Below the pieces are notes generated by a model. The model saw only the letters and a list, made by a program, of their open reading frames with translations, searched no databases and was not told where the DNA came from. This document shows, one piece after another, positions 1 through 11,031 of a stretch of DNA of 64,000 nt. Every line of letters starts with the position of its first letter. Positions within the stretch are counted from its first letter, which is position 1. Both the position numbers and the translations under genes were made by a program. The DNA is from Moorella thermoacetica (GTDB lineage: Bacteria; Bacillota; DSM-521; Neomoorellales; Neomoorellaceae), in contig NZ_CP012369.1 in assembly GCF_001267405.1 (NCBI RefSeq), forward strand, positions 62,001 through 126,000, given 5' to 3'.

Positions 1-1
1 C

Positions 2-202
2 GGGGCCAGCATCTACTATGACCCCAATGCCCAGGAGTCGACCTTTACTTATGTTGAGGATAATACGCCCCATGTGGTGTGGTTTGAAGACGTGCGCAGC
101 TTTAGCGTTCGCCTGGGGCTGGTCAGGGAGTACAACCTGCCTGGTATTGCTGTCTGGCGCCTGGGCCTGGAAGACCAGCGCATCTGGGAACTCCGGGGGT
201 AG
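2..202 (+). CDS. C-terminal end of a GH18-type glycosidase (partial)
   Basis: Only the last 66 residues lie in the window; the frame enters at base 2 and stops at TAG 200-202. The fragment reads YYDPNAQ, then VVWFEDVRSF, then LPGIAVWRLGLED. The paired pattern of a tryptophan-bearing strand, a short helix and GIAVWRLG is typical of the C-terminal barrel strands of glycoside hydrolase family 18, such as the YaaH/YdhD spore cortex hydrolases and chitinase-like proteins. The catalytic DxxDxE motif would lie upstream of the window and cannot be checked. Its neighbour, PFOR, converges on it and is functionally unrelated. Confidence 0.6.
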   Translation, partial: GASIYYDPNAQESTFTYVEDNTPHVVWFEDVRSFSVRLGLVREYNLPGIAVWRLGLEDQRIWELRG

Positions 203-275
203 GTTAAATATGGTCATTACCAATCCCTAAAAGAGGCTGGAATGCAATCCAACCAGCCATCACCTTTTTGCCAGG

Positions 276-314
276 TAAAATAAACAAAGGCCAGGAGTTT
301 GCACTCCTGGCCTT
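276..314 (-). terminator. Intrinsic terminator of the PFOR gene
   Basis: An 11-bp perfect stem (287-297 with 304-314, loop 298-303) lies 17 bp beyond the PFOR stop. On the minus strand it is followed by a T-rich run (TTTGTTTATTTTA). The same stem could also stop transcription coming from the glycosidase side. Confidence 0.85.
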
Positions 315-330
315 GCGGCGTACCAGGCGA

Positions 331-3849
<3,519 letters not shown>

Positions 3850-3893
3850 TCACCCTCCTTGAAAAAATTAAACCTACCCCTCTACCCCATATT

Positions 3894-3922
3894 ACTCTAA
3901 CACTACCTATACTAATGGTCAA
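3894..3922 (-). promoter_or_regulatory. Sigma-A promoter of the PFOR gene
   Basis: On the minus strand TTGACC (3917-3922) and TAGAGT (3894-3899) are separated by 17 bp and lie about 50 bp upstream of the PFOR start. The -35 box matches the consensus at 5 of 6 positions and the -10 box at 4 of 6. The AT-rich DNA upstream (3925-3960) contains the partial palindrome ACTTAAGT, whose role is unknown. Confidence 0.6.
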
Positions 3923-3969
3923 TACTTAAGTATAATGTATAAAAAAGACAAAATGATATGAGATCTACA

Positions 3970-4004
3970 TTAAAAACTACCCCCGGGGGTTACCTCCCCG
4001 GGGG
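3970..4004 (-). terminator. Terminator of the DUF4829-like lipoprotein gene
   Basis: A 9-bp GC-only stem (3980-3988 with 3996-4004) is followed on the minus strand by TAGTTTTTAATG. It lies 37 bp past the stop of the lipoprotein gene, just upstream of the PFOR promoter, so the two minus-strand genes are separate units. Confidence 0.8.
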
Positions 4005-4040
4005 CGAAAGTGTATCTGCTTACCTTGTGCGGGTATATAA

Positions 4041-5321
4041 TTATGGCCCGGTACTGATATCGTCGATTCGCCAGCCGGTAGTGGGTGTTTCCCGGCGCAG
4101 GGTGAAAAAGCGTACCTGGCGACCGCTGTCGTAAGTAATAACCCGCCGAACATTTATATCAACCTCGACCATATACTTCTTTACATCTGGTTGCTCCGGC
4201 CCGGGACCCTGGTAAGGCTGGATGCGGATGACCCTGGCCCGGGTGATATTATTGATCTCATCGGCATCATTGGTGGCGTAGGAGTAATTATAGAGGCGGT
4301 TATTGTCCATGTTGCGGAACAGGTAAGTGACCAGGCGGCGGCGGGTTTCACAGGCATGGGCCGTCCGCGGGTCTTTATGGTCGATGGCTTCATAGTAAGT
4401 CTCAATAACCTTTTCCGGGTTCATCTGGCTGATGAGTTTCTCCTGCTCGTTGCGGTGATCGATATACTGATCGACCCATTCACCCCAGGATTTTCCGGTG
4501 ATTTCTTCCAACCGCCGGCCCTTTAAGGAACAGGCAAAAGCATCGGGACCACCGGCGTCCAGCCAGGCACCGACAATTTTATCGCCGTCCCTGACTATTA
4601 CGGCCCGGCCGGCGTCCTGGCGCGGTTTCATAAAAGCCGGCAGGGGCTCTTCCAGTTTGTAAAGGTTAATCTGGACATTCTTTCCCAGGTAGGGGGTCAG
4701 GTCCAGGCCGACGTCCTTGCTAAGTTCGTTGTTGTAGGCATAGTAAAGGGCTACGGGGTATTCTCCTGATTCGTGGAGGAGCTTATCCGGCAGGCGGCCG
4801 CTGTAAGTCTTGATTTTATAAAAGATGGTCCAGCCGTATTGCTTGAGAAAGGCCACATCGGCCGGGTCCACATTGCTGGTGGCCTCAGGGTACTGGGCCA
4901 GGGTGGCCAGCCGGGAATTGAAAGCAGCCGGCACCTGGTGCCAGCCGTCTTCCAGCTCAAGGTAACCGGGGCCGTTGTCCTGGTGGTAATAGGGGTACTG
5001 CTTGCTGGCCAGAATCTCCCCATTATGGGTAAATTTAAAGGCCAGGAAGTCGCGAGCCCCCGTCCAGGAGTCCGGCGGCGGGTTGGTAACTGGTAACTGG
5101 CCCAAAAAATCTAGGAACCGCCGGGCAAGTTGCTTGTCGTTAAGGTTGATGACCTGCTTGGGGTCGCCTGAGGGTTGGTTTACATAAAATTCAAGCCCTA
5201 CAATGTTGCTTTTGAACTCCTTAAAACTGGCTGTCGCAGTAACCGGCTGTTTTTCCGCCCGGCACCCGGCGAGGCTTAAAGAAAGTAGAATTAAAAAGCA
5301 GGCAAGCAAACGCCGGAACAT
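4041..5321 (-). CDS. Secreted lipoprotein with a C-terminal DUF4829-like domain
   Basis: The ATG at 5321 has GGGAGAG 8 bp upstream, so I prefer it over the TTG at 5342. It gives a 426-residue protein with an arginine-containing signal peptide and the lipobox SLAGC (Cys20), so it should be anchored to the outer face of the membrane. The last 130 residues (MNPEKVIETYYEAIDHKD onwards, ending WRIDDI) have the NTF2-like pattern of DUF4829 or DUF4878 domains found in Firmicute lipoproteins. The middle region is not recognised. No enzymatic motif is visible and the function is unknown. It is monocistronic, with its own promoter and terminator. Confidence 0.75.
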   Translation of the reverse strand: MFRRLLACFLILLSLSLAGCRAEKQPVTATASFKEFKSNIVGLEFYVNQPSGDPKQVINLNDKQLARRFLDFLGQLPVTNPPPDSWTGARDFLAFKFTHNGEILASKQYPYYHQDNGPGYLELEDGWHQVPAAFNSRLATLAQYPEATSNVDPADVAFLKQYGWTIFYKIKTYSGRLPDKLLHESGEYPVALYYAYNNELSKDVGLDLTPYLGKNVQINLYKLEEPLPAFMKPRQDAGRAVIVRDGDKIVGAWLDAGGPDAFACSLKGRRLEEITGKSWGEWVDQYIDHRNEQEKLISQMNPEKVIETYYEAIDHKDPRTAHACETRRRLVTYLFRNMDNNRLYNYSYATNDADEINNITRARVIRIQPYQGPGPEQPDVKKYMVEVDINVRRVITYDSGRQVRFFTLRRETPTTGWRIDDISTGP

Positions 5322-5356
5322 TGGCTTCTCTCCCTGTTTCAAATGGCTTAGTCTAA

Positions 5357-5385
5357 TCTATAATAATATCCCTGTCCCGCCTCAA
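5357..5385 (-). promoter_or_regulatory. Sigma-A promoter of the DUF4829-like lipoprotein gene
   Basis: On the minus strand TTGAGG (5380-5385), a 17-bp spacer and TATAGA (5357-5362) lie 36 bp upstream of the chosen ATG. Confidence 0.6.
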
Positions 5386-5471
5386 TATCAATAGACGCCG
5401 GTTTTTTTATAAAGTTCCCGGCCATTGAGGAAAATAACCTTTCCCCCGGGTGCTTGGAGGCCAAGAAGTTC

Positions 5472-5501
5472 TTGACCTTTCTGCCACCATCAGCTTACAA
5501 T
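5472..5501 (+). promoter_or_regulatory. Sigma-A promoter of the ModE-like regulator
   Basis: TTGACC (5472-5477), an 18-bp spacer and TACAAT (5496-5501). Transcription would begin near 5508, leaving a leader of only about 10-20 bases before the regulator start. Confidence 0.6.
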
Positions 5502-5517
5502 AAAGGGGAATACAGGG

Positions 5518-5853
5518 GTGAAGACGATGCAGGTACGCTATAAGCTCTGGCTGGAAGAGGGGGAACATGTCTTCGGTGAGGGCCTCTTTGAACTCCTGCA
5601 GGAAATCGATCGCTTGGGGTCGATAAACCAGGCGGCCCGGAGCCTGAAGATGTCTTACCGCCAGGCCTGGGGTCAGGTGAAAAAGGCGGAGGAAAGGCTG
5701 GGGCAGCGTCTTCTCTTTACCCGGATAGGAGGGGAAACCGGTGGCGGGGCGGAGTTAACTCCCGAAGGGAGGTCGTTGGTGCAGCGTTACAGGCAATTTA
5801 AAAATGAGGCTGCCGGGGCTATTGAGACAGCCTTCCAACGCTATTTCGGGTAA
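5518..5853 (+). CDS. ModE-like molybdate/tungstate regulator, HTH domain only
   Basis: 111 residues from GTG 5518; an ATG at 5527 with AGGGGTG a few bases upstream is an equally good start. The chain is a single winged helix-turn-helix of the ModE N-terminal type: FGEGLFELLQEIDRLGSI, NQAARSLKMSYRQAWGQVKKAE, then GGGAELTPEG. E. coli ModE is about 260 residues and carries two C-terminal Mop (TOBE) domains that bind oxyanion; these are absent here, as in many short ModE homologues. A ModE-type palindrome begins 13 bp after its stop, and tupABC follow on the same strand, so control of tungstate uptake is the obvious role. How it would sense the metal is not visible. Confidence 0.85.
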   Translation: MKTMQVRYKLWLEEGEHVFGEGLFELLQEIDRLGSINQAARSLKMSYRQAWGQVKKAEERLGQRLLFTRIGGETGGGAELTPEGRSLVQRYRQFKNEAAGAIETAFQRYFG

Positions 5854-5865
5854 TTTTTATACCGC

Positions 5866-5889
5866 CGTTATGCTGGCTAAAACATAAGG
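5866..5889 (+). promoter_or_regulatory. Putative ModE-type operator upstream of tupABC
   Basis: Half-sites CGTTAT and ACATAAGG are separated by 10 bp, 24 bp in all. This is the same architecture and nearly the same half-sites as the E. coli modA operator as I recall it (CGTTAT-N10-ACATAACG). It lies between a ModE-like regulator and a tungstate transporter. Binding is inferred, not shown. Confidence 0.6.
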
Positions 5890-5904
5890 CGTGTAAGCTG
5901 GTAG

Positions 5905-6020
5905 GTGTAAAGGGGGGAGGACTGCCAGAGGCCTTAACACCCCATGACTATCGAGAGACGAATATTGCCGGCTGGCATTTACCAGCAATGGCCACGGGGC
6001 GGTGAAAAAAACAAGGCGGG
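5905..6020 (+). promoter_or_regulatory. Possible structured leader of tupABC
   Basis: The 270-bp gap between the regulator and tupA contains more than the operator. GGTGTAAAGG (5910-5919) pairs with CCTTAACACC (5933-5942) apart from one mismatch, and GCTGG/CCAGC form a second hairpin near 5970-5986. I looked for the molybdenum-cofactor riboswitch core and could not match it convincingly, so the class is left open. Confidence 0.3.
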
Positions 6021-6123
6021 TAGCACCAAATAATATAACCATCCGGGCAATATCGGGGAGATAATCTGTCCTTACCGGGTACCATGTGGGCTCAAGATAA
6101 ATAATTGTTCGGGGGGATACATA

Positions 6124-7026
6124 ATGGCGAAAATAAGAAGAATGTGGCTGGTTTTATTGGCGACCCTAATCCTGTTATTAACGTTTACTGGATGCGGCCA
6201 GGGGACAAAAACAGGGGACAAGCAGCAGACGCCGCTAGCCGCCGGACCTGTCAATAAAAACCTTATCCTGGCCACTACCACCAGTACTATGGACAGTGGC
6301 TTACTCGACGTCCTTATTCCCATGTTTGAAGAAAAGAGCGGCTATATCGTTAAACCAAATGCCGTAGGTACCGGGCAAGCCCTGGCCATGGGCGATCAGG
6401 GTAACGCCGATGTCTTGCTGGTCCATGCCCCGGCCGACGAGGTCAAACTGGTACAAAAAGGAACAGTCATTAACCGCCAGCTGGTCATGCATAATGACTT
6501 TATCATCGTCGGCCCGCCAAGCGATCCGGCCGGGATCAGAGGGGTAAAAAAAGCGGCCGACGCTTTTAAAAAGATTGCCGCCAAGCAGGCCATCTTTGTC
6601 TCCCGGGGAGACGATTCCGGCACCCATAAGAAGGAAAAGGATATTTGGAAAGAAGCCGGGATCAATCCCCAAGGCAAGTGGTACCAGGAAGCCGGTGCCG
6701 GCATGGGCCAGACCTTAAATATAGCCTCGGAAAAAGGCGGCTATACCCTGACGGACCGTGGCACCTACCTGGCATTAAAAAAGAACCTTAACCTGGATAT
6801 TATGTTAGAAGGGGAAAAGACCCTGCTCAATATCTATCATGTTATGCAGGTCAACCCGGAGAAGTTCCCCGGAATGAAGATCAACAGCGAGGGAGCGAAG
6901 GCCTTTGTAGATTTCATGGTGGCTCCGGAGACCCAGAAGGTTATCGGTGATTTTGGTAAGGATAAATTCGGTCAGTCCCTCTTCTTCCCCGACGCCGGCA
7001 AGGATGAGAATACCCTGGGGCAGTAA
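6124..7026 (+). CDS. tupA: Tungstate ABC transporter, substrate-binding lipoprotein
   Basis: 300 residues, ATG preceded by a run of G. The signal peptide ends in the lipobox TFTGC (Cys24). The mature protein begins with ATTTST (residues 50-55), the oxyanion-binding start of the TupA family, followed by MDSGLLDVLIP, GTGQAL and SRGDDSGTHKKE, all typical of TupA-type tungstate receptors rather than ModA. It captures tungstate outside the cell for TupBC. The first gene of tupABC; tupB starts 71 bp downstream. Tungstate supply matters because Moorella formate dehydrogenase is a tungsten-selenium enzyme (established knowledge). A closely related anion such as molybdate cannot be excluded as a secondary ligand. 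Confidence 0.93.
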   Translation: MAKIRRMWLVLLATLILLLTFTGCGQGTKTGDKQQTPLAAGPVNKNLILATTTSTMDSGLLDVLIPMFEEKSGYIVKPNAVGTGQALAMGDQGNADVLLVHAPADEVKLVQKGTVINRQLVMHNDFIIVGPPSDPAGIRGVKKAADAFKKIAAKQAIFVSRGDDSGTHKKEKDIWKEAGINPQGKWYQEAGAGMGQTLNIASEKGGYTLTDRGTYLALKKNLNLDIMLEGEKTLLNIYHVMQVNPEKFPGMKINSEGAKAFVDFMVAPETQKVIGDFGKDKFGQSLFFPDAGKDENTLGQ

Positions 7027-7097
7027 CGGGTCTCGTCCTGGGGACCCCAACAATGCCGGCCGGTAGCGAAGTTATTTGCGGAGGCAAAGCTTAAACG

Positions 7098-7835
7098 GTG
7101 GAAGCAATCTGGCAGGGCCTGGTACAGGCCTTCCTGTTAATTATCAAGCTGGACCCCGGGGTTATGGAAGTGGTAACCCTCACCCTGAAGGTGTGCGGTC
7201 TGGCGACGGCTATCAGCATCTTGATAGGGGTGCCCCTGGGCATCTTTCTGGCCTTGAAGGCTTTTCCTGGCCGCCAGGTGGTCGTCAGCCTGGTCAATAC
7301 CGGTATGGGTATGCCGCCGGTGGTCGTCGGGCTCGTGGTGAGTTTTCTCCTCTGGCGTAGCGGACCCCTGGGGTACTTCGGGCTTATCTATACCCCGGCG
7401 GCCATGGTAATTGCTCAGGCCCTGATTGCCGCCCCCCTGATTACCGGCCTGACCATGGCCGCCATCCAGCAGTTGCCCCGCGGGCTGAAGATCCAGGTCC
7501 TGGCCCTGGGGGCTACCCCGGGGCAACTCTACTGGACTTTACTCAAGGAGGCCCGCCTGGGCATCCTGGCGGCTGTTATCGCCGGCTTTGGCGGCGTTAT
7601 TTCCGAGGTCGGGGCGGCAACTATGGTCGGCGGCAATATTATGCACCAGACCCGGGTGCTGACAACGGCCACGGTGATGGAGGTATCCCGGGGGCACTTT
7701 GATGTGGCTATGGCCTTGAGCTTCATTTTGCTCGGCCTCTCCTTCGCTGTCACCTTCGCCCTGACTGTATTGCAACAGAGGGAACGTACTGGAAAGGCTA
7801 ATAAAAGAAGGTTTTTGCGGTTTTTCAGGAGTTAA
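7098..7835 (+). CDS. tupB: Tungstate ABC transporter, permease
   Basis: 245 residues from GTG 7098, with GGAGG about 15 bp upstream (a weakly placed SD). Several long hydrophobic segments carry the binding-protein-dependent permease fold. The cytoplasmic EAA-type loop is visible as ALGATPGQLYWTLLKEARLGI, followed by GFGGVISEVGAATMVGGNI, a stretch characteristic of TupB. It forms the membrane channel fed by TupA and driven by TupC. The basic C-terminal tail (KANKRRFLRFF) is cytoplasmic. The coupling ATPase begins 28 bp downstream. Confidence 0.92.
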   Translation: MEAIWQGLVQAFLLIIKLDPGVMEVVTLTLKVCGLATAISILIGVPLGIFLALKAFPGRQVVVSLVNTGMGMPPVVVGLVVSFLLWRSGPLGYFGLIYTPAAMVIAQALIAAPLITGLTMAAIQQLPRGLKIQVLALGATPGQLYWTLLKEARLGILAAVIAGFGGVISEVGAATMVGGNIMHQTRVLTTATVMEVSRGHFDVAMALSFILLGLSFAVTFALTVLQQRERTGKANKRRFLRFFRS

Positions 7836-7863
7836 CCGGGAGTGCTCTAAAAGGGGGAAGGCC

Positions 7864-8934
7864 ATGGGTATCAGCATCTGCGCCAGGGACGTGCGGGTAA
7901 TCAAGGGCGGCCGTCAGGTCCTGGCAGTCGATGACCTGGAAATCGGGCCCGGTGAGGTATGGGGCCTTATAGGGCCCAACGGCGCCGGCAAGAGCACCCT
8001 GCTTCAGGTCCTGGCCCTGCTGGAAAAGCCGGCCACGGGAGAGGTCTGGTTCGCCGGCCGGAAGGTTGACTACCGCCGGATATTACCCTGGCGGCGGCAG
8101 CTGGCCGTTGTCTTTCAGGAGTCTTTACTTTTAAATACCACCGTGTTTAATAATGTGGCTACGGGTTTGCGTTTCCGCGGCCTGCCGCGGCCGGTTATTA
8201 AGGAAAGGGTCGAACGCTGGTTAAAGGCCCTGCAAATCGAGGACCTGGCCGATCGGCCGGCCAGGGGGCTTTCCGGGGGTGAGGCGCAGCGGGTTAGCCT
8301 GGCCCGGGCCCTGGCCCTGGAGCCCCGGGTTCTTTTCCTGGATGAACCCTTTGCCGCCCTGGACGCCCCGACCCGGGCCGCCCTCCTGGAAGAACTCCAT
8401 CACATCCTTGAGGCCACAGGCATAACGGCTGTTTTCGTAACCCATGACTTCACCGAACTACCCTTTCTGGCGGACAGAGTGGCAGCTCTCCAGGAAGGGA
8501 GAATTGTTCAAACCGGCACCCCGGAGGCCATTCTCTGGCATCCGGCCAGTATACAACTGGCAGCCTTTGTGGGGATCGCCAATCTCCTCCCGGGGGAGGC
8601 CAGCTTGAACGGTGCTGGTCCTGCCAGGGTACGCCTGAGGGGAGGAACTACCATCCTGGCCGGGACCAGGGTCAAGGGCCGGGTGGTGGCCTGCCTCCGC
8701 CCGGAAGAGATAAACATCTGCGGCTTTCAGGAGGGGAAACAGGGGGCAAATATCCTCCGGGGGAGGATTGTGCGGGTGGTGCCCCTGGGAGGGCAGTACC
8801 GGGTGGAGGTAGATTGTGGCCTGGAATTGGTGGCCCTGGCCGGGGCCGCCCAGATACGCCGGAGTTTTATGGTCCCCGGGCGGGAGGTTATGGTAACCTT
8901 TCCCCCCGAGGCCGTCCACCTGATACCAGCTTGA
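7864..8934 (+). CDS. tupC: Tungstate ABC transporter, ATPase with C-terminal TOBE-like domain
   Basis: 356 residues, ATG preceded by AAGGGGGAAGG. ABC signatures in order: Walker A GPNGAGKST (37-45), Q-loop VVFQES, signature LSGGEAQR (about 136), Walker B VLFLDEP (about 157) and H-loop VTHD (about 192). The last 110 residues (after FVGIANLLPGEAS) resemble the TOBE-type regulatory domain of ModC/TupC, which can bind the oxyanion and inhibit transport. It completes tupABC. Because the neighbouring regulator lacks a sensor domain, this TOBE region is the only visible oxyanion-binding regulatory domain in the cluster. Confidence 0.92.
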   Translation: MGISICARDVRVIKGGRQVLAVDDLEIGPGEVWGLIGPNGAGKSTLLQVLALLEKPATGEVWFAGRKVDYRRILPWRRQLAVVFQESLLLNTTVFNNVATGLRFRGLPRPVIKERVERWLKALQIEDLADRPARGLSGGEAQRVSLARALALEPRVLFLDEPFAALDAPTRAALLEELHHILEATGITAVFVTHDFTELPFLADRVAALQEGRIVQTGTPEAILWHPASIQLAAFVGIANLLPGEASLNGAGPARVRLRGGTTILAGTRVKGRVVACLRPEEINICGFQEGKQGANILRGRIVRVVPLGGQYRVEVDCGLELVALAGAAQIRRSFMVPGREVMVTFPPEAVHLIPA

Positions 8935-8937
8935 TAC

Positions 8938-8966
8938 TTGCAGGCTTGCCGTCAAGCAGGTATAAT
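8938..8966 (+). promoter_or_regulatory. Sigma-A promoter of the response regulator
   Basis: TTGCAG (8938-8943), a 17-bp spacer and a perfect TATAAT (8961-8966), starting 3 bp after the tupC stop. Transcription should begin near 8973. The longest open frame would start inside the -35 box, which argues for a downstream translation start. Confidence 0.8.
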
Positions 8967-8988
8967 AGCCCGGGAAGGGGTGATAAAA

Positions 8989-9669
8989 CTGCCTAAAATA
9001 CTGGTAGTTGATGATGAGCCGGCTATTGTGGAGCTGGTAAAATTTAACCTGGAACAGGCGGGTTTTACCACCATAACTGCCAGTGACGGTGCGGAAGCAC
9101 TGCAGAAAGCTGAGGCCGAAAAACCCGACCTCATTATCCTGGACGTGATGTTGCCGAAGGTAGACGGTTTTGAGGTCTGCCGGAGCCTCAGGGCCAGGGG
9201 CAGCATGCCTATTTTGATGCTGACGGCCCGCCGGGAAGAGGTGGACCGTGTCCTGGGCCTGGAATTGGGGGCCGACGACTACCTGACCAAACCCTTCAGC
9301 CCCCGGGAACTGGTTGCCAGGGTGCGGGCAATTCTACGTCGGGTTGCGGAAAAACAGCAACAGAACGATGGTATAATTACCGTCGGCGACCTGGTGATAA
9401 ACCCCGCCAGCCATCTGGTGACGGTACGGGGTAAACCGGTGGATCTCACCTTGAAAGAGTACCAGCTTTTACAACTCCTGGCGGAAAACCGGGGCCGGGT
9501 TTTTAGCCGGGAAGCCCTCCTGGAACGTTTATGGGAAGGGGAATACTATGGTGACACCCGGACCATAGACGTTCATATCCGGCATCTGCGGGAGAAGATA
9601 GAAGCAAACCCCAGTAATCCCCGCTATATCATTACCGTCCGCGGGGTGGGCTATAAATTTCGTGACTAG
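8989..9669 (+). CDS. OmpR/PhoB-family response regulator (orphan)
   Basis: Receiver domain with acidic pocket VVDDE (D8, D9), phospho-acceptor D52 in LIILDVMLP and the conserved lysine in LTKPFSP, followed by an OmpR-type winged helix (LTLKEYQLLQLL, then TIDVHIRHLREKI and VRGVGYKF). I place the start at CTG 8989, which gives MPKILVVDD and puts the SD-like AAGGGGTGAT at good distance. The alternative GTG at 8980 lies inside that SD and leaves no spacing. No sensor kinase is adjacent: tupC precedes it and a convergent gene follows. It could be the PhoP/PhoB of the pst operon at 48 kb, but nothing here proves that. Confidence 0.9.
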   Translation: MPKILVVDDEPAIVELVKFNLEQAGFTTITASDGAEALQKAEAEKPDLIILDVMLPKVDGFEVCRSLRARGSMPILMLTARREEVDRVLGLELGADDYLTKPFSPRELVARVRAILRRVAEKQQQNDGIITVGDLVINPASHLVTVRGKPVDLTLKEYQLLQLLAENRGRVFSREALLERLWEGEYYGDTRTIDVHIRHLREKIEANPSNPRYIITVRGVGYKFRD

Positions 9670-9959
9670 CTGCGATCTTCCTGGCCATGGCGGGGGGCCT
9701 TTTTGACAATCATCAGGGCCCTGGTCAGGGCGCTGTAAATATCAGCCCGGTGCTGGGCTTCGAGCATGGCTATTTTCGAATAGATAGCCCCTTGCTCCCG
9801 GACCACGTAACGGGGCGGTAGCTGGTTCAGCGCCAGGGCGACTATATCGTGGCGGCAGGTATCGCAGCGACAGGCCTCCGGGTCCCGTTTAAGGACCTGG
9901 TCCAGCAATTCCCAGACACAATCCTCCATATAGTTTTTAAGAAAGAGCTCTCTGGCCAT
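9666..9959 (-). CDS. ComFB-like protein
   Basis: 97 residues from ATG 9959, with GGAAGGAG upstream; the longer frame to 10085 is low-complexity leader. MARELFLKNYMEDCVWELLDQVL and CRCDTCRHDIVALALNQLPPRYV match the late-competence protein ComFB family, including the cysteines of its usual CxxCxxD region. In Bacillus comFB lies between comFA and comFC, but here it stands alone. Members of this family have been reported to bind cyclic dinucleotides; I cannot test that from sequence. Its stop codon overlaps that of the response regulator (CTAG, 9666-9669), so the two genes converge with no terminator between them. Confidence 0.8.
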   Translation of the reverse strand: MARELFLKNYMEDCVWELLDQVLKRDPEACRCDTCRHDIVALALNQLPPRYVVREQGAIYSKIAMLEAQHRADIYSALTRALMIVKKAPRHGQEDRS

Positions 9960-10158
9960 TGCTTTCTCCTTCCTTTTTGAGTAACTCCCATGGGGGAGTT
10001 TATCTTGCCTGTTACATATTCGCCTTCCCTTTTTTCCTTCCTGCTTTTTCCCTGTTTTTAATGGTAATAATCTTAATAGGTCCATATTAAGAAAGAGGAA
10101 TCTTCTTTTTAATGGCTAATCATACATAGGTGAGCAAAATTTAGGGGGATGTTTATTT

Positions 10159-11016
10159 TTGGATGTCCTCACCTTGCCGGCCTATGGTAAAATAAATCTG
10201 ACTTTAAAGGTCCTCGGGCGGCGTTCCGACGGTTATCACAACCTGAGCACCATCTTCCAGTCAATTGCCCTGGCGGATAGACTCACTTTCAGCCGTTGCC
10301 GGGAAGGAATACGCCTGGAAACCTCAGGGCTGCCGGTACCGCAAGGACCGGAAAACCTGGCCTACCGGGCAGCAGCCCGGTTGCAGTCCCGTTACGGTTT
10401 TCCCGGGGTGCGGATAACCCTGAAGAAGCAAATCCCCCTGGCAGCCGGCCTGGCCGGGGGCAGCGCTGATGCTGCGGCTACCCTGATAGGTGTGAATGCC
10501 CTTTTTAACCTGGGCCTGACCCCCGGCCAGCTGGCCCGGGAAGGGGCGGCCCTGGGGTCGGACGTCCCTTTTTGCGTTATTGGTGGTACGGCCTTAGGAC
10601 GGGGGCGGGGGGAAGAACTCTTCCTTTTACCTCCCCTCCCGACACTATGGCTGGTACTGGTAAAACCGTCCTTCGGGGTCAGTACGGCAGCCGTATACCG
10701 GGGTTGGGATGCCAGCCCCGGCCAAACCCCCATGGAGGCCCCCGACGAGGAAAGGGCCCTGGCGGCCATTAGGCGGGGCGACCGGGCAGGAATTATGGCA
10801 TCCCTGGGTAATGACCTGGAAGCAGTCACCTGCCGCCTGTACCCGGAAGTTATGGCCATTAAGATGCATCTCCTGGCCGAAGGGGCAGAGCGGGCGGTGA
10901 TGTGCGGCAGCGGCCCGGCGGTCTTCGGGGTGGCTGCCGATGGAGAAACCGCCAGGCGCATCGCCTCCCGGTTACAGGAGACTTACCCCGAAACTATAGT
11001 CACCCGGACCTTATGA
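10159..11016 (+). CDS. ispE: 4-diphosphocytidyl-2-C-methyl-D-erythritol kinase
   Basis: 285 residues from TTG 10159, with AGGGGGA 9 bp upstream. A GHMP kinase that phosphorylates CDP-methylerythritol in the non-mevalonate isoprenoid pathway. The N-terminal PAYGKINLTLKVLGRRSDGYH motif region, the ATP-binding PLAAGLAGGSADAAA (about residue 93) and GSDVPFCVIGG, and the C-terminal CGSGPAVFG are all intact. This gene opens the conserved ispE to mfd neighbourhood. In Bacillus purR follows; here a GntR-type gene starts 15 bp downstream. Confidence 0.96.
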   Translation: MDVLTLPAYGKINLTLKVLGRRSDGYHNLSTIFQSIALADRLTFSRCREGIRLETSGLPVPQGPENLAYRAAARLQSRYGFPGVRITLKKQIPLAAGLAGGSADAAATLIGVNALFNLGLTPGQLAREGAALGSDVPFCVIGGTALGRGRGEELFLLPPLPTLWLVLVKPSFGVSTAAVYRGWDASPGQTPMEAPDEERALAAIRRGDRAGIMASLGNDLEAVTCRLYPEVMAIKMHLLAEGAERAVMCGSGPAVFGVAADGETARRIASRLQETYPETIVTRTL

Positions 11017-11031
11017 TCGAGGAGGCCAGCC

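Noticed and set aside
5905-6020. Molybdenum-cofactor riboswitch before tupA
   Set aside because: Hairpins are present, but I could not find the conserved core; kept only as a structured leader.
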